From JAYEHK01 sp034659475 (GTDB taxonomy: Bacteria; Bacillota; Syntrophomonadia; Syntrophomonadales; Syntrophomonadaceae): DNA of 36,892 nucleotides. Under the pieces are notes generated by a model. The model was not told the origin of the DNA. It saw nothing but the letters and a program-made list of their open reading frames with translations, and did no database searches. The stretch's first letter is position 1. Each line of letters begins with the position of its first letter. Shown piece after piece: positions 8,934-17,085 of this stretch. Location of the stretch: positions 1 to 36,892 of the forward strand of contig JAYEHK010000134.1 of the NCBI GenBank assembly GCA_034659475.1, given 5' to 3'. The translations under genes were made by a program, and so were the position numbers.

Positions 8934-9670
8934 CTTTCAAACAGCAAGTCATTTTAAAAAACTCGCCTCCGTGCCCCTTTCCTAACCACAATTAATTCGT
9001 ATTTAGTTTAGCAATCTTATGCCACCAATACAAATATAGCCTACGGATATTTTATATCCATTATCCTGCGCAGTAGAAAGATAATGCGAAATAAGAAGCG
9101 TCAACCAAAAGGGGAACGAATAGACACGGACTACGCGGACCTTTTGGACTTACGCGGACTTTCTTTTTGTTTTAATAAGTTTACAAATGGGGTCTGACCC
9201 CAACAATGTTCTATTGGGGACTCTGCGTATCTAGATCATTGGGTGGTAACGCTGCATGAAGGGAGCCAGGCTCCTAACTTATTCGCAATACGTAATGGAA
9301 ACCAATTATTTTTTCTGAATAAGTTAAGAGCCTAGCACCTTTTTTGCCTTTGGAGTCTGTTTCCGTTCTCACGCTGGTCCGTTCCATGGCAGGGTTTATC
9401 CTAGCTTTGGTGAGGGGTTAAGAGTTAGGGGGTTAGACGCTTCGCGTCAAACATTTTCCTCACCCCTCACTCCTAACTCCTTACTCCTTACTGAAATAGT
9501 CTGCCGTGTAAGAGGGGGAGATTATATTGACATCCCTTCTGAACCGTTCCAACTTTCCAACTAACCAACTTTATTGCGATAATCTGTCTACTGCGAAGAT
9601 AAAAAACGTTACTCACCTGTTAATGTTTGTTAAAATATTCTTATAGAATAATAAAAAGGGAGGCAATATC
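8934..9670. repeat. Long non-coding gap with several dispersed repeats
   Basis: No gene is visible in this stretch of about 737 bases. From left to right it holds a border-type repeat at 9113-9171 (GAACGAATAGACACGGAC and two CGCGGAC words); a GGGGTCTGACCCC palindrome near 9189; a hairpin with 23-base arms 9262-9284 and 9317-9339 followed by TTTTTT; an imperfect inverted repeat at 9410-9491, of GTGAGGGGTTA type, with a GACGC-TTC-GCGTC core; and a short CCAACTTTCCAACTAACCAA tract at 9550 that is the reverse complement of the tandem repeat at 21530. The glpK leader occupies the last 70 bases. Confidence 0.65.
9262..9345. repeat. Hairpin element upstream of glpK
   Basis: Two 23-base arms (GGAGCCAGGCTCCTAACTT.. 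and its near reverse complement ending CCTAGCACC) surround about 32 AT-rich bases. The right arm is followed by six T residues. It resembles a small palindromic dispersed repeat, or could act as a terminator on the plus strand; no gene precedes it directly. Confidence 0.6.
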
Positions 9671-11029
9671 TTGTCGAAGCAATATATCTTGGCCATCGAC
9701 CAGGGAACTACAGGCAGCACGGTGTTGATTTTTGATAAGGCGGGACAGGTTGTTTCCAGGGCTTATCAGGAATTCACCCAGTACTTCCCACAGCCAGGTT
9801 GGGTAGAACATGATCCTATGGAAATCTGGGAAGTTACGTTGTATGTCATTCGCAAAGCTCTGACCCAGGTCGACCTTTCCGGCACAGACCTGGCAGGAAT
9901 CGGCATTACCAACCAGCGAGAAACCACCGTCGTATGGGATAAAAACACCGGTCTTCCTATTTGCAATGCAATCGTGTGGCAGTGCAGAAGAACCTCCTCA
10001 CTCTGTGATGAGATGCGGCGTGCCGGACTTGAAAAACAAGTTAGAGAAAGCACCGGCCTGGTCATTGATGCTTACTTTTCAGCCACCAAACTGGCATGGA
10101 TACTGGAAAACATCCCCGAAGCACGCGCGAAAGCCGATAATGGCGACCTGCTCTTTGGGACCATTGAGACCTGGCTTTTGTGGAATTTAACAGGAGGCAA
10201 GGTTCATCTGTCAGACTACTCCAACGCATCTAGAACCATGCTTTATAACATCCACCAGCTTCGATGGGAACCCCAGTTGCTTCGCTATCTGAACATTCCG
10301 CCCAACATCCTCCCACAAACCTGCGGATGCAGTGAAATATACGGCGTCACAACCCCCGCGTTGTTTGGCACTGAAATTCCCATCGCAGGAATGGCTGGTG
10401 ATCAACAGGCTGCGTTGTTCGGGCAGACCTGTTTTCAGCCTGGAGATGCCAAAAGCACCTATGGCACCGGCTGTTTTCTGCTTATGAATACCGGCCAGTC
10501 ACCAGTTCTTTCTTCACAGGGCTTATTATCAACCATTGCCTGGGGAATTAATGGCGAAATCACCTACGCCCTAGAGGGAAGTATCTTTATTGCCGGGGCA
10601 GCCGTTCAATGGTTACGGGATGAATTACAAATCATACAAACCTCCTCTGAATCAGAGCCACTTGCCTTATCCGTAGCAGACAATGGAGGTGTTTATATCG
10701 TTCCAGCCTTTGTCGGCCTGGGTGCACCCTACTGGGATATGTATGCAAGAGGAACCATCACCGGTTTGACCAGAGGTACCAGCCGCGGCCATATCGCCCG
10801 GGCAGTGCTTGAAGCCATCGCTTATCAGACCAATGATGTTCTGCAGGTCATGTCCACCGACTCCTCCATCATTCTAAATTCATTGAAGGCTGACGGCGGG
10901 GCATCTTCCAATAATTTCCTGATGCAATTTCAGTCTGATATTCTGGGCGTTCGTGTTGAACGGCCTATGGTCGTTGATTCAACCGCCACAGGAGCTGCCT
11001 ATCTGGCAGGCCTGGCTACGAACTTTTAG
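9671..11029 (+). CDS. glpK: Glycerol kinase, cut short by an in-frame amber codon
   Basis: An FGGY-family ATP:glycerol 3-phosphotransferase. The start is TTG at 9671 with GGGAGG 7 bases upstream, giving MSKQYILAIDQGTTGST. The phosphate-1 motif DQGTTGST, the glycerol-site WQCRRT, GMAGDQQAALFGQ, STYGTGCF and the C-terminal ADGGASSNNFLMQ are all present. The frame stops at TAG (11027-11029) after 452 residues, but the same frame then continues with a normal GlpK tail to TAA at 11168-11170, for a total of 499 codons, which is the family's usual length. The TAG stands where the family has Trp (..LAGLAxxFW..), so it is one base from TGG. The product is either truncated by 46 residues or made by read-through. 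The dehydrogenase gene follows after 14 bases. Confidence 0.9.
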   Translation: MSKQYILAIDQGTTGSTVLIFDKAGQVVSRAYQEFTQYFPQPGWVEHDPMEIWEVTLYVIRKALTQVDLSGTDLAGIGITNQRETTVVWDKNTGLPICNAIVWQCRRTSSLCDEMRRAGLEKQVRESTGLVIDAYFSATKLAWILENIPEARAKADNGDLLFGTIETWLLWNLTGGKVHLSDYSNASRTMLYNIHQLRWEPQLLRYLNIPPNILPQTCGCSEIYGVTTPALFGTEIPIAGMAGDQQAALFGQTCFQPGDAKSTYGTGCFLLMNTGQSPVLSSQGLLSTIAWGINGEITYALEGSIFIAGAAVQWLRDELQIIQTSSESEPLALSVADNGGVYIVPAFVGLGAPYWDMYARGTITGLTRGTSRGHIARAVLEAIAYQTNDVLQVMSTDSSIILNSLKADGGASSNNFLMQFQSDILGVRVERPMVVDSTATGAAYLAGLATNF

Positions 11030-11170
11030 AAAGACCAAACCTCCTTGGAAGAAATCCGCCGAGTCGACAGGTCCTTTTCGCCTGCCATGGAATTAACGGA
11101 ACGCATGAAGCTGCTGGGTAGTTGGAAACAGGCTGTTCAATGTACACTTAGCAGTAAAAAAGAGGGATAA
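11027..11170 (+). pseudogene. glpK: Severed C-terminal segment of glycerol kinase
   Basis: In frame with glpK after its TAG codon are 46 codons reading KDQTSLEEIRRVDRSFSP and ERMKLLGSWKQAVQ, then TAA. This matches the normal C-terminal helix region of glycerol kinases (..LDEI..R.F.P....ER...Y.GWKKAV). It shows no other disruption, so the nonsense change is recent, a sequencing error, or tolerated. There is no separate start signal for this piece. Confidence 0.8.
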
Positions 11171-11184
11171 TAGGAGGGATAATT

Positions 11185-12300
11185 ATGTATGAAGGTTGTT
11201 ACTGGATGCACGCTGAAGATCTAAGCCATTTTATGATTGATGTATTTCAAGGCCTGCGAGTTCCAGCAGAAGATGCAGCGATTTGTGCTGATATACTCAT
11301 AACAGCAGATAAATATGGGATTGACTCACACGGTATCGGCCGGCTAAAGCCTATTTATTATGACCGGATTAATGCCGGCATTCAGGAACCCGTGACGCAG
11401 TTTGAAATACTTCGCGAAGGGCCTACCACAGCCGTTGTTGACGGGCACAACGGCATGGGACACGTGATTGGAAAACAGTCAATGGATATGGCTATTAAGA
11501 AAGCAAAAGATTTGGGCCTGGGTATGGTAACTGTGCGAAACTCAACTCACTACGGGATTGCCGGCTACTATGCGTTAATGGGCATTGAGGCCGGCGTAAT
11601 CGGGATTACCGGTACGAATGCAAGACCCTCCATCGCACCAACCTTTGGGGTTGAGAATATGCTGGGAACAAATCCCTTAACTATCGGTATGCCAACCGAT
11701 GAGGCCTTTCCTTTTGTGTTAGATTGCGCGACTTCCGTATCCCAGAGAGGAAAAATAGAGGTATATGATCGTGATGGGAAAGAGGTTCCCCCTGGATGGG
11801 TCATCGATCGAAGCGGTCAAACTCGCACAGATACCCATCAAATTCTGAAAGATCTGGTAAGCGGCACCGCTGCGCTCACACCGCTTGGCGGTATAGGAGA
11901 AGAGATGGGTGGATACAAAGGATATGGTTATGCAACCGTAGTCGAAGTCCTGTCCGCCGCGTTACAAGGAGGTTCATTTTTAAAAGCGCTCTCCGGGCTT
12001 GATTCCAGCGGGCAACACCAGCCATATCATCTGGGACATTTCTTCCTGGCCATTAACATTGAGGCTTTCACCCAACTGGATGCTTTCAAAAAAACAGCAG
12101 GTGATATCATGCGTTCCCTGCGAACATCTGAAAAAGCCCCCGGACATGATCGCATCTACACCGCCTGGGAAAAAGAATATCTGACCTGGCAGCAAAGAAA
12201 AAATCAGGGAATCCCCCTTAACCTGGCCCTACAAAAACAAATGATCCAAATGCGAAATGAACTTGGTCTCCACCAATACCATTTCCCGTTTGAATCTTAA
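11185..12300 (+). CDS. Malate/L-lactate/ureidoglycolate dehydrogenase family (Ldh_2)
   Basis: A 371-residue NAD(P)-dependent 2-hydroxyacid dehydrogenase of the Ldh_2/MDH2 family, which has a fold different from classical malate and lactate dehydrogenases. Signs are DKYGIDSHGIGRL near the N-terminus, the probable catalytic His122 in NSTHYGIAGYYA, GTNPLTIGMPT, DCATSVSQRGKIEVY and GGYKGYGYATVVEVLSAALQGG. Length is normal. AGGAGGG lies just upstream of the ATG. The gene begins 14 bases after the end of the glycerol kinase frame, so the two are likely cotranscribed. The exact substrate (malate, lactate, 2,3-diketogulonate, ureidoglycolate) is not decided by these motifs. Confidence 0.9.
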   Translation: MYEGCYWMHAEDLSHFMIDVFQGLRVPAEDAAICADILITADKYGIDSHGIGRLKPIYYDRINAGIQEPVTQFEILREGPTTAVVDGHNGMGHVIGKQSMDMAIKKAKDLGLGMVTVRNSTHYGIAGYYALMGIEAGVIGITGTNARPSIAPTFGVENMLGTNPLTIGMPTDEAFPFVLDCATSVSQRGKIEVYDRDGKEVPPGWVIDRSGQTRTDTHQILKDLVSGTAALTPLGGIGEEMGGYKGYGYATVVEVLSAALQGGSFLKALSGLDSSGQHQPYHLGHFFLAINIEAFTQLDAFKKTAGDIMRSLRTSEKAPGHDRIYTAWEKEYLTWQQRKNQGIPLNLALQKQMIQMRNELGLHQYHFPFES

Positions 12301-12328
12301 TTGTATCGTCTGGAGGGGTACCAAGGAT

Positions 12329-12361
12329 GTCAAGGTTGAGAACAACCCCGTCCCCTTGACA
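12329..12361. repeat. Palindromic hairpin repeat between convergent genes
   Basis: The ends TGTCAAGG (12329-12336) and CCTTGACA (12354-12361) form a stem, and an inner AACC/GGGGTT-like pairing extends it. Read on the minus strand it has the pattern TGTCAAGGGGACGGGGTT, which shares the GGGGACGG core with the repeats at 26769 and 36833. It sits between the converging dehydrogenase and hydrolase genes and may also end transcription. Confidence 0.65.
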
Positions 12362-12369
12362 CCCCAACC

Positions 12370-13221
12370 CTAATTCATATGGTTGAGAATGAAAGTGCTG
12401 ATGGTTTGGAGAACTTTGCTGTTTTCCGGTGCAAGTTCATTCATCGTCTCGTGGTATAGGCCTTCAAAGACAAATATTTGTTTATCCTGTGAAGCAGCTT
12501 TTTCCATCACTTCTTCGCTCCCGTGGTAATCAACGATACCGTCTTCTTTGCCATGAATAATCAGCAATGGCATGGTGAGTTCTGAAGCCCTGGCAAGGCA
12601 CTCTTCGCCAGCTCGGGTAAACTCCATATACCAGCGGGAACTAACACGATCATGCACCAGTGGATCATCAATATAGGCCTGAACAACATCCTTATCATGT
12701 GACAACAGCGATGCTTCCAGACCGGTTACCATCCCCATTTTGGGTAACAGAACAGATAACACGCTGGCCATCTTTTTCTTAAACGCCGATATAGGGACAG
12801 CGGGAATGATTCCTGCCGAAGATAGGATTAATGTATCAAACCCACCCGGATAACTTAACGCATATTGAAATGCAATGACTCCTCCCATGCTGTGACCAAG
12901 CAAACAAATTGGAAGAGCTGGTCCTTCTTCCTGACGGACAAAATCAAACAACCTCTTAAGATCCACAACATACTCACTAAAATGGTTAATGTGTCCTTTT
13001 GGTCCACCTGACCGACCATGTCCTCGATGATCAATCGCATAAAAAGATAACCCCTGCCCCTGCATGGTTTTAATAAGCGGTTGATACCGTTCACAGTGTT
13101 CCCCTAATCCATGCGCGATCACAACAATTCCTCTGACAGATTCTGCTTTCCAGCACTTGCAATAGAGATTTACTCCACCATGGCCAGATAGACTGGTTAT
13201 TTTTTCTTCATAGCCGTTCAC
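12370..13221 (-). CDS. Alpha/beta hydrolase, monoacylglycerol lipase / lysophospholipase type
   Basis: An alpha/beta-hydrolase of the monoacylglycerol lipase/lysophospholipase (PldB) group, probably cytoplasmic since no signal peptide is visible. The oxyanion region VVIAHGLGEH, the nucleophile Ser111 in GHSMGG, Asp227 in HGKEDGIV and His257 in GLYHETMNE form the expected triad. DHRGHGRSGGPKGH is typical of this family. I chose GTG at 13221 (283 aa), which has GGGGAGG 5-10 bases upstream and follows the transglutaminase stop by 13 bases. A longer frame from 13284 would overlap the upstream gene. It is likely in an operon with the transglutaminase-like gene. It ends in TAG. Confidence 0.87.
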   Translation of the reverse strand: MNGYEEKITSLSGHGGVNLYCKCWKAESVRGIVVIAHGLGEHCERYQPLIKTMQGQGLSFYAIDHRGHGRSGGPKGHINHFSEYVVDLKRLFDFVRQEEGPALPICLLGHSMGGVIAFQYALSYPGGFDTLILSSAGIIPAVPISAFKKKMASVLSVLLPKMGMVTGLEASLLSHDKDVVQAYIDDPLVHDRVSSRWYMEFTRAGEECLARASELTMPLLIIHGKEDGIVDYHGSEEVMEKAASQDKQIFVFEGLYHETMNELAPENSKVLQTISTFILNHMN

Positions 13222-13234
13222 AGGACCGCCTCCC

Positions 13235-13882
13235 CTATTTATTTGAAGTGTTATCACCCAGCCAACGATCATGGTATTCCCCATACATTTCCCGGCTTTT
13301 CTCCATAATCAAAGGCCAGGGAACATCTGCATGATAGCCAAACTCCTCCAGATATTCAATGTAAGGTTTCCCTTCATTATCATATTGAGGCAGTATCGCA
13401 TCCTCGGTCCCGTCAAATTCCACTATGGGCACATTAATCTTTTTGCATATTGCTGCGTCAAAGGTTGCAGCGGCTTTTATCCATCTTCCGTTCAGATACA
13501 GGTGGTTGTACGCATGCGGAAAGAAAACATTGGTGCCCATGACATCCCAAACCTCACGGGGTGCCTTGTGATTACGAATTGAAACAATAATTAACCGGCT
13601 TGGAATTCCAGCCGCACGAGCAAGTGCCGTAAAAAGCACTGCCTTTTGCAAACACCATCCTTCACCACTCTGCAAAATGGCTGAAGCCTTATATGCTTCA
13701 AGGTTACCGGTAGTGGCATACATATTGTAATGACATTTGTCACGCACAAAATAAAAGATTTTCATAGCCTTTTGTTCTGGCGATAAATCGGTTAAATCCA
13801 ACCGCTTCATGACATCTAAAACAGTTGGATGATCAATGTCCATGTTGCAAGTTTTCTCAAGATAGAGCGCTAAATCTTCCAT
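13235..13882 (-). CDS. Transglutaminase-like domain protein
   Basis: A 215-residue cytoplasmic protein of the transglutaminase-like/cysteine protease superfamily. The Cys-His-Asp triad is visible: Cys77 in GEGWCLQKAVLFTALARAAGIPSRL (give or take), His127 (HAYNHLYLNGRW) and Asp142 (AATFD). The family cleaves or modifies peptide bonds; the substrate here is unknown. It lies 38 bases after the GGDEF/HD-GYP gene and 13 bases before the hydrolase gene, so it is probably part of one transcription unit with both. It ends in TAG. Confidence 0.85.
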   Translation of the reverse strand: MEDLALYLEKTCNMDIDHPTVLDVMKRLDLTDLSPEQKAMKIFYFVRDKCHYNMYATTGNLEAYKASAILQSGEGWCLQKAVLFTALARAAGIPSRLIIVSIRNHKAPREVWDVMGTNVFFPHAYNHLYLNGRWIKAAATFDAAICKKINVPIVEFDGTEDAILPQYDNEGKPYIEYLEEFGYHADVPWPLIMEKSREMYGEYHDRWLGDNTSNK

Positions 13883-13920
13883 ATCAAACCTCCAATTGCC
13901 TGTTTTAACCTTATGTTTAC

Positions 13921-15321
13921 TTATTTCGCTTTTTTCCCATCATTTCCTGTTATTGAATCAATAAAACGATCCACTATATCCGGATCAAACTGGACCCCTG
14001 ACATCGCTCTTAGACGAGCAATTGCCTGGGATCTGCCAAAAGCCTTACGATAAGGTCTATCAGTCACCATCGCATCATAGGCATCCATCACAGACCAAAC
14101 ACGCACAATGTATGGAATCTCGTCACCTTCCAAACCTTCTGGATATCCATTGCCATTCCACCATTCATGATGATATAAAACATAATCAGCTAAAGCCTTC
14201 AGCCGTTCAGACTCCTGCACAATCCGATAGCCAATCTCGCTGTGACGCTTCATGATTTCCCATTCCTGTTCAGACAGAGCTCCCTCTTTATATAGGATTT
14301 CATCCGGAACTCCAATATGTCCAATATCATGGATCAGAGACAACATCTGCAAATCGCCCTTCTGTATTTCATTCAAATCAAAGTGACCGGACACCTGATC
14401 AACTAATTCTTCCATCTGTCTTATTTTTTTGTCGCTCATATTATCCATTTGCTTCAGATTACGAACAAAAGCCGCAATTAGGCTCTCACGGCTGGCCTCG
14501 CGCTGTTTAAGTTTTCTTCGATACATCGCATCGTCTGCCGATTGAATGATTTCACGGATATCCGTTTGCATACTAACACGTGTTGCTGACCCCACCGACA
14601 CGCTCAAAGGAATTCCTTCCTTTATTAGGCTAACCTGTTGGCAGGCCTCCTCAATACGCATACAAATTTGTTGCGCAGTTGACTCATCTGTAAAAGGAAG
14701 AATAACCATAAATTCATCCCCTCCAGTACGCGTAACAATATCATGTGAGCGAAACTGTTGTTTGATCGTTGCCGCAGCCTTTTTCAACATTTCATCGCCT
14801 TTTTCATGCCCCAAACAGTCATTGATGATTTTTAAACCATTCAGATCAGCTACAATAATGCTCAAAGGCAATAGGCGTTCCGCATCCATGCGTTTTACTT
14901 CTTCCCAAAAGAACCGGCGATTATATAGACCTGACATCTCATCTCGCAAACTGATCCATTCAAGATGTTTTTGCATCATTTTAAGATCTGTAATATCTGT
15001 AACCACTAGAATAGCTCCATCTGTCTTTTTTTCTCGATAAGCAGACACAGACACTTTCCCATAACGCACTTCATTTTTAGAATTTAGCCACGAGGTTTCG
15101 TAGGAGTATGATTCCTTTCTTTTTTCGCTTAATAAAAAGGGTTGCTCACTATTCGTCTCATTATTGCCCAGATAATGAATAATCGTCATAGGATTCAAAT
15201 CCTCTGTATCCAGGATCTGATACATAGCAGCATTCGCGTATTTAATTGTATAATTGCTGGTATCTATTACACAGATCCCTTCACCCGCTGCATCCAGAAT
15301 ATTTTGGTATAGGTCTTTCAC
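13921..15321 (-). CDS. PAS-GGDEF-HD-GYP cyclic-di-GMP signalling protein
   Basis: A 466-residue cytoplasmic protein with three domains: PAS sensor (about 1-115), diguanylate cyclase (about 120-275) and HD-GYP phosphodiesterase (about 285-460). The cyclase has an intact GGDEF at 200-204 and an RSHD inhibitory-site motif (191-194) at the usual five-residue distance, so it should make c-di-GMP and be product-inhibited. The HD-GYP part has HDIGH (331-335), HHEWWNGNGYP (384-394) and DAYDAM, so most metal ligands are present. However, the first histidine of the domain, usually in a GHSxRV-like helix, appears to be missing around 297-310 (SDKKIRQMEEL). It may be bifunctional or use the HD-GYP part as a sensor. 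The gene follows folD by 47 bases. Confidence 0.92.
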   Translation of the reverse strand: MKDLYQNILDAAGEGICVIDTSNYTIKYANAAMYQILDTEDLNPMTIIHYLGNNETNSEQPFLLSEKRKESYSYETSWLNSKNEVRYGKVSVSAYREKKTDGAILVVTDITDLKMMQKHLEWISLRDEMSGLYNRRFFWEEVKRMDAERLLPLSIIVADLNGLKIINDCLGHEKGDEMLKKAAATIKQQFRSHDIVTRTGGDEFMVILPFTDESTAQQICMRIEEACQQVSLIKEGIPLSVSVGSATRVSMQTDIREIIQSADDAMYRRKLKQREASRESLIAAFVRNLKQMDNMSDKKIRQMEELVDQVSGHFDLNEIQKGDLQMLSLIHDIGHIGVPDEILYKEGALSEQEWEIMKRHSEIGYRIVQESERLKALADYVLYHHEWWNGNGYPEGLEGDEIPYIVRVWSVMDAYDAMVTDRPYRKAFGRSQAIARLRAMSGVQFDPDIVDRFIDSITGNDGKKAK

Positions 15322-15368
15322 GATTGTGCCTCCTCTATTTGGGCCAAGCAGTTCATTTTGTTATTATT

Positions 15369-16202
15369 CTATTCATATTTTACTTCCTGTTTATCTTTTA
15401 ACAGCCGCAGATTATCGAATAACTCCGCTACAGTAATCGTTCCAACGCCACCCGGTACAGCACTGGCCTTTTCCGCTTTGTTTTTTGCCTTTTCGCTGAC
15501 ATCCCCGCGCATCTTGCCGTTTTCCTCAAAATTGGTACCGACATCAATAACAATACTATCCTCACGCACCATATCATCGGTAATCAGATCAATTTTTCCG
15601 GCAGCTGCCACAACGATATCCGCTCGCCGAGTTTCCTGTGCAAGGTCTCTGGTTCGACTGTGACAGAGGGTAACGGTCGCGTCTTTATCCATCATCATCA
15701 ATGCCAAAGGAGTTCCCACTATGGTACTACGGCCCACAACTGTAACCTGCTTGCCTTTTAGTTCAATCCCATTTGCATCCAATAATCGCATAACTGCTTT
15801 CGGCGTACACGGCTTGATATCACCCTTTCGGCTTACGAGCTGTCCCAAATTGGCGTTATGAATCCCTTCCACGTCCTTGGCAGGGTCCATCATTTGCAAA
15901 ATCTTGTCCTGCTGCAATTGAGCAGGCAGTGGTGTTTGAATCATAATACCCGTTATCTCTGCATTATTATTAAGTTCCGTAATCTTACCTAATACGGTAT
16001 CTTCAGTACTGTTCTCATCCATCTTAATCAACCTGACCTGAATCCCCACTTCAGCACCAAACTTCACGATGCCATTGACATAAGATACAGACGCAGGGTC
16101 TTCCCCAACCTGCAGTACGGCCAATGCCATAACCTTTTCAGCCGCCGCTTTTTGCACCGTTTCCTTAATCTGTCCCCGCACTTCTTTTCCGTATATTAAC
16201 AC
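15369..16202 (-). CDS. folD: FolD-type methylene-THF dehydrogenase/cyclohydrolase, divergent
   Basis: A 277-residue bifunctional 5,10-methylene-tetrahydrofolate dehydrogenase / 5,10-methenyl-THF cyclohydrolase homologue (one-carbon metabolism; also the methyl branch of the Wood-Ljungdahl pathway in acetogens). Family signs are GIMIQTPLPAQL, KDVEGIHNANLGQL, IKPCTPKAVMRLL, the dinucleotide site VVGRSTIVGTPLALMM with TLCHSRT, and GGVGTITVAELF near the end. Oddity: the catalytic lysine normally in YVxxK is replaced. Here the stretch is Tyr41-V-N-G-Ile45-V-K47. GGVGPMT is also changed to GGVGTIT and KDVDG to KDVEG. It may be a paralogue with one activity lost or altered. It ends in TAG and is probably first in an operon with the signalling protein. 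Confidence 0.88.
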   Translation of the reverse strand: MLIYGKEVRGQIKETVQKAAAEKVMALAVLQVGEDPASVSYVNGIVKFGAEVGIQVRLIKMDENSTEDTVLGKITELNNNAEITGIMIQTPLPAQLQQDKILQMMDPAKDVEGIHNANLGQLVSRKGDIKPCTPKAVMRLLDANGIELKGKQVTVVGRSTIVGTPLALMMMDKDATVTLCHSRTRDLAQETRRADIVVAAAGKIDLITDDMVREDSIVIDVGTNFEENGKMRGDVSEKAKNKAEKASAVPGGVGTITVAELFDNLRLLKDKQEVKYE

Positions 16203-16253
16203 CTAATAGCCTCCTCATATTATTGTTTTTCTAAGGTAAATTAATTAACAAAT

Positions 16254-16427
16254 AGATTTTGAATAGACGCTGATTTCGCTGATTATTATGATTTACGCTG
16301 ATAGCTTTTTAATAAGACACATCATCATTGGTTGAGTATACCCTGCGGTCATGGTAGTTAGTCAGATAATAGACTTTAAATCCTAAATCATAAAAAAATC
16401 AATGAAATCAGCGTCTATTCAAAATCT
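16254..16427. repeat. MITE-like palindromic element between yraN and folD
   Basis: The left arm 16254-16295 and right arm 16384-16427 are near-perfect reverse complements over about 42 bases, beginning with AGATTTTGAATAGACGCTGA and ending with its complement. The 88-base interior contains a GGTTGAGTATACCCTGCGG segment related to the right border modules at 7698, 21741 and 27991. It has no coding frame. It lies just downstream of yraN (stop at 16437-16439) and may act as a transcription end. Confidence 0.75.
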
Positions 16428-16436
16428 ATCGTCTAA

Positions 16437-16784
16437 TCAAAATGCTGCTTCAATATGATTGATCTCAGGGGTTTGTCCCTGCAGCAGAATGGCAATCACG
16501 TCAAATCGTATCTCTTTATACCTTTCCCCCTGTTCAGCCAAGTATGTAAGCGCGGTTCGGCGAATGTGCTGCATCTTCGTTCTTGTAATCGCTTCTTCGG
16601 GCGTTCCAAATCGCGTACTGCGGCGTGTTTTCACCTCTACGAAAACGATGGTCTTCCCGTCGGAACATATGATATCAATTTCTCCCTCTTTACTGCGATA
16701 ATTGCGAACGATAATCTTATAACCCTTTGACAAAAGATAATTGACCGCAAGCTCTTCTCCATATTTACCCGTTTGCTGTTTCAT
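16437..16784 (-). CDS. yraN: YraN family nuclease-like protein (UPF0102)
   Basis: A 115-residue protein of the UPF0102/YraN family, which has a restriction-endonuclease-like fold; its cellular role is poorly established. The typical run GKYGEELAVNYLLSKGY, then GEIDIICSDGKTIVFVEVKTRR, carries the conserved acidic E..D...E.K pattern of PD-(D/E)XK nucleases. Length is normal. The start overlaps the stop of the FlhB-like gene by 4 bases (ATGA), so they are translationally coupled. It is the last gene of the rnhB cluster. Confidence 0.93.
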   Translation of the reverse strand: MKQQTGKYGEELAVNYLLSKGYKIIVRNYRSKEGEIDIICSDGKTIVFVEVKTRRSTRFGTPEEAITRTKMQHIRRTALTYLAEQGERYKEIRFDVIAILLQGQTPEINHIEAAF

Positions 16785-17074
16785 ACCTTTCTCCCTGGAT
16801 ACTGCTTATCCATGTTGTAAATGTAAGCCAGGATTTCTGCCACCACACTATATAGTTCGGGGGGAATCTCCTCATACAAATCAAGCGCCATGAGGTAATC
16901 AACCATTTCTTTATCTTCATGCACATGTACCCCATGTTCACGCGCAACCTCCTCAATCCGCTCGGCCAGTAACCCTTTTCCTTTCGCGACTAGGACAGGC
17001 GCGTCTTGTTTTTCAGAGTCATAACGCAAAGCAACCGCCCTATTCTGTTTTTCAATGAGATCTTTCTTATCCAA
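16781..17074 (-). CDS. FlhB C-terminal domain-like protein (EscU/YscU/HrcU family)
   Basis: A 97-residue stand-alone protein resembling the cytoplasmic C-terminal domain of FlhB, the export-gate switch of flagellar type III secretion. Visible features are RAVALRYDSEKQDAPVLVAKGKGLLAERIEEVAREHGV and DLYEEIPPELYSVVAEILAYIY. The NPTH autocleavage motif and all membrane helices of full FlhB are absent. It follows a FliK-like gene by 11 bases and overlaps yraN. This FliK-like/FlhB-like pair near rnhB is a recurrent arrangement in Clostridia; a regulatory role in flagellar export is inference. Confidence 0.88.
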   Translation of the reverse strand: MDKKDLIEKQNRAVALRYDSEKQDAPVLVAKGKGLLAERIEEVAREHGVHVHEDKEMVDYLMALDLYEEIPPELYSVVAEILAYIYNMDKQYPGRKV

Positions 17075-17085
17075 CTCTGCCCCTC

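Noticed and set aside
9671..11170. Global reassignment of TAG to an amino acid
   Set aside because: At least eleven genes here end in TAG in the normal place, including rpsP, khpA, ylxM, folD and the acyl-CoA synthetase, so TAG is an ordinary stop; only occasional read-through remains possible.
14546..15040. 164-codon plus-strand frame
   Set aside because: Antisense shadow of the GGDEF/HD-GYP gene, with basic low-complexity composition and no start signals.
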